A stretch of 9,563 nucleotides of DNA from Candidatus Uhrbacteria bacterium (GTDB lineage Bacteria > Patescibacteriota > Patescibacteriia > 2-12-FULL-60-25). The translations under genes and the position numbers were made by a program. Positions 5,753 to 9,563 of this stretch are shown one piece after another (position 1 is the first letter of the stretch; each line of letters begins with the position of its first letter). Below the pieces are notes generated by a model. It did no database searches, had not been told where the DNA came from, and saw nothing but the letters and a program-made list of their open reading frames with translations. The stretch is from assembly GCA_023246325.1 (NCBI GenBank), contig JAHFIO010000026.1:1-9563 (forward strand), given 5' to 3'.

Positions 5753-8239
5753 ATGCAAAATGAATCTTTACAAAATCGTTTGGTAGAAGCATTTATAGCG
5801 CCGAGAGAAACACCGTTTAGTCGTTTTCTTGGCATGGTTGTAACTGGAAGTTTATATGCAGCTGTTATACTTGTTCCACTATTTTTTCTTACCAGTACCT
5901 TAGATGTATTAGAATTAAATAAACAAACACTTCTGATTATTCTGACCATGGTGGCATTCGTCACATTTTTAGGAAAATCAATTAATGAAAAAAAATTGTC
6001 ACTTAATACAGATTGGATGCAGATAGTAGTAGCTTTGTTTGGTGTAGGATATTTTATCGTTAGCTTCTTTTCGTCTGATCGATATCTATCGCTTGTAGGA
6101 AATTTTGGTCAAATGCAGTGGGCCTTTGTTTCAATTGCTGCGTTTATTTTACTATATGTATTAATTGTGAATACAGTGAAAACTACTTCACACTTGTATG
6201 CGTATATTTTAGTGTTTTTAGGTTCATCATCTGTAGTCGCTTTGTTTGGTATTCTGCAGGCATGTGGTATTTTTACTCTTTCTTATTTTTCACCTTTGAG
6301 CGCAACGTCAAGTTTTAATACCATCGGAACTTTTAATGCGCTTGCAATGTATATCACGACGCCATTTTTGATTGCCGTATCGTTAGTTGTGCTTGGATGT
6401 AAAGATACAGCTTGTGTTTTAGGGAGAAGGGGAGGGGCCAGTATTGGAGCAAAAATACTTGTATGGGTGACTATAGGACTTTCCGCAACGCTTCTTGTTG
6501 TAGTAGATTATACGATGTCATTATACGCTGTATGTTTAGGTGCAGTACTTGTAGTTGGCATTACATGCTTACGCACAATGAATATAGGTCATCCAACAAA
6601 AATACTTGTACCTATTGCAGTGTTTTTTGGTTCTGTTTTCTTACTTTTTACTTCCAACCCAATTATTTCTTTACCAATTCCTGGCGAAATATCACCGTCT
6701 CTTTCACATAGCTGGTTAATAGCAAAACAGACATTACAGTCTCATCCAGTGCTTGGTTCAGGGCCTGGAACATGGATTTTTGATTATGCGAAATATAAAT
6801 TAGGGAGTGTGAATTCGGTATCATTTTGGCAACAGCGATTTGATCATGCATATAATTCTTTTTTAACTTTATTTGCAACGGTGGGCTTGGTTGGTATATC
6901 ACTTTGGTTATTATTAATCGCGACTGGTATAGGGAAGAGTATACAGCACCTCGTTCGTGAAAAAAATGATGATGTGTGGCAAGCATATCTTACTGTTTTT
7001 GTTGGTTGGATGATGACGATATTTACTGCGTTCTTATATAACTATAATTTTTCACATCACTTTGTTTTTTGGTTTTTGCTCGCACTATTATCCGCACTCG
7101 TTTCAAAAAAAGAAATTCATATCGGTGCAAAAAATCAATTTGTGTCACAGATGCTGATACCAATAGTATTGGTTATTTTTTCTGTACTTGCCATATGCGT
7201 GACATGGATTTCAGCACAACGCTATATAGCAGATTCAAAGTTCTCTTCTTCGGTTATGAGCTTTAGATCTGGAAAAAATATTCAAGAATCAATTGATAGT
7301 TTACAAAGTGCCGTCATGTTAAATCCATATAATGATGCGTATTTTCGTAATGTATCACAGGCATATCTTATTCGCCTTGGTTTTGAATTACAGGGAGGTC
7401 AAAAATCTGAAAAAGTAGAATTGGTAAATTCCTTATTGAAGCAAGCACTAGACAATGCAAAACGTGCAACGGATCTTTCTCCTGCCAATGTAGACAATTG
7501 GTCAAATATAGCAATAATATATCAATCTATTACCTCGTTTATTCGAGGGGCTGATGATTTTGCTATTCAGTATTATATAGAAGCAATTAAACGCGAACCA
7601 AACAATCCTACATTCTATACTGAATTGGGAAAATTATATGTATTACGTTCAGATGCATATAGAACGCTTCTTTCATCAGCAGATTCAAAAGTACGAGCTG
7701 ACGCTGAAATACAGGTAAAAGCAGAATTAGAAAAGGCGGCAAGTTATTTAAATCAGGCCATACAAGTGAAGTCAGATTTTGCTTTAGCGCACTATAATCT
7801 AGGAATTGTGTATGAAAGACAGGGCAGGATTAAAGATGCGATTTTGATATTGGAAAAAGTATTGAATATTAATAATAAAGATTTAGGAACCGCATTTCAA
7901 TTAGCGATTTTATATTATCGTGATGGGCAAAAAGATAAAGCAATAAATTTATTTGAACAAATTGTGAATATGGATGGATCATACGCGAATGCAAGATGGT
8001 ATTTATCAAGCATATATGAAGAACGTGGACGTTTAGCTGATGCATTGGCGCAAGTATTAAAAATTCAAGAAGCAAATCAAGATAATTCGCTTGTATTGAA
8101 ACGTGTGCAAGATTTAACCGCTAAACGGGAAGCAAAAAATAAACCAGCCGCTGTTTCACCTTCTACAAATGTATTACAAGAGCCGTTAGTAGAATCTCTT
8201 TCAAGTTTGAACGCATTGAATGCAATTAAAAAGAAATAG
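5753..8239 (+). CDS. O-antigen ligase/polymerase-like membrane protein with C-terminal TPR domain
   Basis: An 828-residue protein. The N-terminal 495 residues contain about a dozen hydrophobic helices (for example 26-46, 89-106, 123-140, 150-172, 197-216, 373-392, 420-440, 476-494). Between them lies an outside loop with HPVLGSGPGTW (331-341) and DHAYNSFLTLFATVGLVG (364-381). This pair of motifs is typical of the Wzy_C/WaaL superfamily, which polymerises or transfers lipid-linked glycans to lipid, protein or pilin outside the membrane. Residues ~510-780 carry TPR-like helix pairs, clearest at 579-617 and 671-779 (ALAHYNLGIVYERQGRIKDA), then a Lys/Pro/Ser-rich tail. The TPR part follows the last membrane helix and may bind a partner or acceptor. 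The next gene begins 15 bases after the stop, so the two may be co-transcribed. The acceptor and glycan are not predictable. A GGCAGGAT copy lies at 7823. Confidence 0.85.
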   Translation: MQNESLQNRLVEAFIAPRETPFSRFLGMVVTGSLYAAVILVPLFFLTSTLDVLELNKQTLLIILTMVAFVTFLGKSINEKKLSLNTDWMQIVVALFGVGYFIVSFFSSDRYLSLVGNFGQMQWAFVSIAAFILLYVLIVNTVKTTSHLYAYILVFLGSSSVVALFGILQACGIFTLSYFSPLSATSSFNTIGTFNALAMYITTPFLIAVSLVVLGCKDTACVLGRRGGASIGAKILVWVTIGLSATLLVVVDYTMSLYAVCLGAVLVVGITCLRTMNIGHPTKILVPIAVFFGSVFLLFTSNPIISLPIPGEISPSLSHSWLIAKQTLQSHPVLGSGPGTWIFDYAKYKLGSVNSVSFWQQRFDHAYNSFLTLFATVGLVGISLWLLLIATGIGKSIQHLVREKNDDVWQAYLTVFVGWMMTIFTAFLYNYNFSHHFVFWFLLALLSALVSKKEIHIGAKNQFVSQMLIPIVLVIFSVLAICVTWISAQRYIADSKFSSSVMSFRSGKNIQESIDSLQSAVMLNPYNDAYFRNVSQAYLIRLGFELQGGQKSEKVELVNSLLKQALDNAKRATDLSPANVDNWSNIAIIYQSITSFIRGADDFAIQYYIEAIKREPNNPTFYTELGKLYVLRSDAYRTLLSSADSKVRADAEIQVKAELEKAASYLNQAIQVKSDFALAHYNLGIVYERQGRIKDAILILEKVLNINNKDLGTAFQLAILYYRDGQKDKAINLFEQIVNMDGSYANARWYLSSIYEERGRLADALAQVLKIQEANQDNSLVLKRVQDLTAKREAKNKPAAVSPSTNVLQEPLVESLSSLNALNAIKKK

Positions 8240-8254
8240 ATTTACATATATCAC

Positions 8255-8872
8255 ATGTTTTTAAAGAATATAGTACAATCTTTTTTTTCCTCTGAATCAA
8301 AAAAATGCAATACAGAAGAGGATATTCTTTTGAATGAAGTAGAAGAAGTCTTTGCAGAGTGTAAAAAGCGATTGGAGAAAAAATATTTTCATAATTCTAT
8401 TAAACTAATTTTACGCCGGATTTCTGCCTCATTTAAACATACCGAAGAATTAGAACGTGAATATGAATTGTGGTATGCGCGAATAGGTGAAGGGGGGGAA
8501 TTATACGCAGATCATCCAAAAATTCGAGTTGAGATTATTATATCTGAATTACGAACGCGTGGGATTGAAATAATACAGAAACAGCATCCTGCCGTGAATG
8601 TGAAGGTGCCGTTGATGCATAAAAAAGATATACTATCCATGAATCCATTTCGTGCGGATCCAGATACGGAACATCTTATTAAAGCTATACATGAAGCTAC
8701 ACATGAAGCAGAATTGTGGCATAGTTTTTATGATGAAAATCCCTTATCGTATAGGGATGCTGTAGAGCAAGTAACCTATGTACGACATTTGCATGCAGTT
8801 CTTAAAAAAGAAGATAGGCGACGTGGTATTGATCGCAACAGAATGGATTTCGCAATACGAATGAATGATTAA
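8255..8872 (+). CDS. Hypothetical 205-residue charged protein
   Basis: I do not recognise this protein. It is soluble and highly charged. The N-terminus MFLKNIVQSFFSS is mildly hydrophobic but too short to span a membrane. It is followed by a helical Glu/Lys-rich stretch (about 21-75) that may form a coiled coil, and a second helical region (about 138-190). AIHEATHEAELWH (145-157) contains an HExxH pattern, HEATH at 146-150, with Glu151 and His156 close by; it may be chance. The gene starts 15 bases after the TPR membrane protein and has no clear Shine-Dalgarno sequence, so co-transcription is likely and the two may be functionally linked. There is no strong terminator after the TAA; only a small ATGTAT/ATACAT hairpin at 8881-8894. 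A reverse-orientation GGCAGGAT copy is at 8586. Confidence 0.65.
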   Translation: MFLKNIVQSFFSSESKKCNTEEDILLNEVEEVFAECKKRLEKKYFHNSIKLILRRISASFKHTEELEREYELWYARIGEGGELYADHPKIRVEIIISELRTRGIEIIQKQHPAVNVKVPLMHKKDILSMNPFRADPDTEHLIKAIHEATHEAELWHSFYDENPLSYRDAVEQVTYVRHLHAVLKKEDRRRGIDRNRMDFAIRMND

Positions 8873-8974
8873 TTAATTGCATGTATCAATACATTTCTTT
8901 GTTATTCATGGCGCGAAAATTACAAAATAAAACAGTGTGTGAAATTGATATCGCGGTTGTATAAAAAATGAATA

Positions 8975-8994
8975 TGTGGCATTCTTTCGCCACA
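8975..8994. other. Small hairpin just upstream of the tRNA
   Basis: TGTGGC (8975-8980) and GCCACA (8989-8994) form a 6-bp stem with an 8-base loop, seven bases before the tRNA. It has no T-run on the plus strand and a loosely placed one on the minus strand. The rest of 8873-9001 is AT-rich without a convincing gene. I could not place a clear promoter for the tRNA. Confidence 0.3.
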
Positions 8995-9001
8995 ACAATA
9001 T

Positions 9002-9077
9002 GGGCCGTTAGCTCAGCTGGTAGAGCGCTTCCATGGCATGGAAGAGGTCAACGGTTCGATCCCGTTACGGTCCACCA
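9002..9077 (+). tRNA. tRNA-Ala (GGC anticodon)
   Basis: A complete 76-base cloverleaf. The acceptor stem is GGGCCGT (9002-9008) with ACGGTCC (9067-9073), including the G3-U70 pair (9004/9071) that is the alanine identity element. The D-stem is GCTC/GAGC, and the anticodon stem CTTCC/GGAAG holds loop ATGGCAT with anticodon GGC at 9035-9037. The T-arm is AACGG-TTCGATC-CCGTT, the discriminator is A, and CCA (9075-9077) is encoded. It reads GCC and GCU codons. A hairpin terminator follows eight bases later. Confidence 0.97.
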
Positions 9078-9084
9078 TAAACAT

Positions 9085-9110
9085 ATCCTGCATACGGCAG
9101 GATTTGTTTT
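9085..9110 (+). terminator. Terminator after tRNA-Ala, made of paired GGCAGGAT copies
   Basis: ATCCTGC (9085-9091) pairs perfectly with GCAGGAT (9097-9103) around the loop ATACG, followed by TTGTTTT (9104-9110). The right arm belongs to an exact CGGCAGGAT (9095-9103) and the left is its inverted near-copy. This is the second terminator in the window assembled from this word. Confidence 0.8.
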
Positions 9111-9146
9111 AGCGGGCATTTTTCGTAAGATGAGATGTATCCCCGC

Positions 9147-9175
9147 TTGCTACATAGGGCAATTTCGCGTACAGT
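9147..9175 (+). promoter_or_regulatory. Possible promoter of ychF, leaderless
   Basis: TTGCTA (9147-9152) and TACAGT (9170-9175) are 17 bases apart, each four of six to consensus. The -10 box ends seven bases before the ATG at 9183, so the transcript would start at the start codon. No Shine-Dalgarno sequence is present. Confidence 0.4.
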
Positions 9176-9182
9176 CTCGTAT

Positions 9183-9563
9183 ATGTCAGTACATATTGGT
9201 ATTGTAGGTCTTCCAAATGTTGGCAAATCAACACTGTTTCAGGCTATTACAAAAAAAGCAGTCGATTGTGCAAATTTTCCTTTTTGTACTATAGATCCGA
9301 ATATAGGTATTGTTGAAGTCCCGGACAATCGTTTAGAGCAATTATCAAAAATTTCAATTTCGAAAAAAATAATTCCAACAACAGTAGAGTTTGTTGATAT
9401 CGCAGGATTAGTAAAGGGCGCATCTGAGGGTCAAGGTCTTGGAAATAAGTTTTTATCACATATTCGAGAATGTGATGCAATCGCACAAGTTTTGCGTGTG
9501 TTCACTGATCCAGATGTGCTGCATGTAGATAATTCCATAAATCCAGAACGTGATGCTGAAACA
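9183..9563 (+). CDS. ychF: YchF/Ola1 P-loop NTPase, N-terminal part (3' end outside window)
   Basis: The first 127 codons of YchF, an Obg-related ATPase that binds ribosomes and is involved in stress responses. The start ATG at 9183 gives the usual N-terminus: MSVHIGIVGLPNVGKSTLF with the Walker A motif GLPNVGKST at 9-17. NFPFCTIDPNIG (31-42) contains Cys35, equivalent to the redox-sensitive Cys35 of the E. coli protein. TTVEFVDIAGLVKGAS (66-81) holds the DxAG switch II motif, followed by EGQGLGNKFLSHIRECDAI. The NxxE motif that explains the ATP preference of this family lies beyond the window edge and cannot be checked. No ribosome binding site is visible; translation may be leaderless. It is on the same strand as tRNA-Ala but separated from it by a terminator. 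Confidence 0.96.
   Translation, partial: MSVHIGIVGLPNVGKSTLFQAITKKAVDCANFPFCTIDPNIGIVEVPDNRLEQLSKISISKKIIPTTVEFVDIAGLVKGASEGQGLGNKFLSHIRECDAIAQVLRVFTDPDVLHVDNSINPERDAET

Larger units (their letters stand above)
436..9103. repeat. Dispersed octamer GGCAGGAT, 11 exact copies (uptake-sequence-like)
   Basis: Exact copies on plus start at 436, 1953, 2738, 3094, 5063, 5656, 7823 and 9096; on minus they occupy 3248-3255, 5284-5291 and 8586-8593. The base before the octamer is C in seven, G in three and A in one, giving a core (C/G)GGCAGGAT. Near-copies with one change are at 529, 972, 5669, 7479 and 9085. Copies lie in seven genes or gene edges and in intergenic DNA. In genes, the word appears as Ser-Ala-Gly, Gly-Arg-Ile or Ile-Leu-Pro depending on frame and strand, so it is held at DNA level rather than protein level. 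Two copies form terminator stems. Confidence 0.8.

Noticed and set aside
8968..9207. Open frame of 79 codons on the plus strand
   Set aside because: It runs through the complete tRNA-Ala gene and its terminator, so it is not a protein gene.
1..9563. Recoded TGA (Gly or Trp) as in Gracilibacteria or Mycoplasma
   Set aside because: No gene contains an in-frame TGA over more than 2,500 codons; the lack of TGA stops fits simple AT-rich stop preference.

Overview
The window looks like part of a small, AT-rich bacterial chromosome. Several traits point towards a Candidate Phyla Radiation (Patescibacteria) lineage: genes are tightly packed, some appear to be leaderless, many proteins are unrecognisable, and envelope-glycan genes sit beside housekeeping genes. 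This placement is an inference, because no rRNA or ribosomal-protein marker is present. No TGA codon is read through in any gene, so the standard bacterial code applies. All nine stop codons seen are TAA or TAG.

Layout. Bases 1-1355 hold the end of a sugar-biosynthesis operon: a C-methyltransferase C-terminus (partial) overlaps a short GDP-mannose 4,6-dehydratase-like gene by one base. Bases 1354-1483 form a repeat element with two 33-base inverted arms, each of which can also fold alone as a terminator-like hairpin. A complete M32 (Taq-type) metallocarboxypeptidase follows (1515-3014). It converges on a small minus-strand C39-peptidase-like protein whose catalytic Cys is Asn (3036-3458). Next come a DHH-like phosphoesterase family gene (3537-4475), a convergent exported protein of unknown function (4501-5250, minus), and a 101-residue unknown protein with strong expression signals (5363-5668). 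The last two genes diverge from physically overlapping promoters. A large O-antigen ligase/polymerase-like membrane protein with a C-terminal TPR region (5753-8239) and an unknown 205-residue protein (8255-8872) come next. The window closes with tRNA-Ala(GGC) (9002-9077) and the start of ychF (9183 to the edge).

The strongest unexplained signal is an octamer, GGCAGGAT, usually preceded by C or G. It occurs 11 times exactly on the two strands in 9.6 kb, where roughly 0.1 copy is expected from base composition. It lies in coding and intergenic DNA. Twice it is paired with an inverted near-copy to build a hairpin followed by T's, after the 101-residue gene and after the tRNA. This is how DNA-uptake sequences behave in Neisseria and Pasteurellaceae, so a DNA-uptake or other genome-wide recognition word is the leading hypothesis.

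How the genes could work together. The C-methyltransferase and GDP-mannose dehydratase could supply a modified deoxysugar. The membrane ligase/polymerase could transfer or polymerise lipid-linked glycans at the cell surface. The other genes look like independent transcription units.
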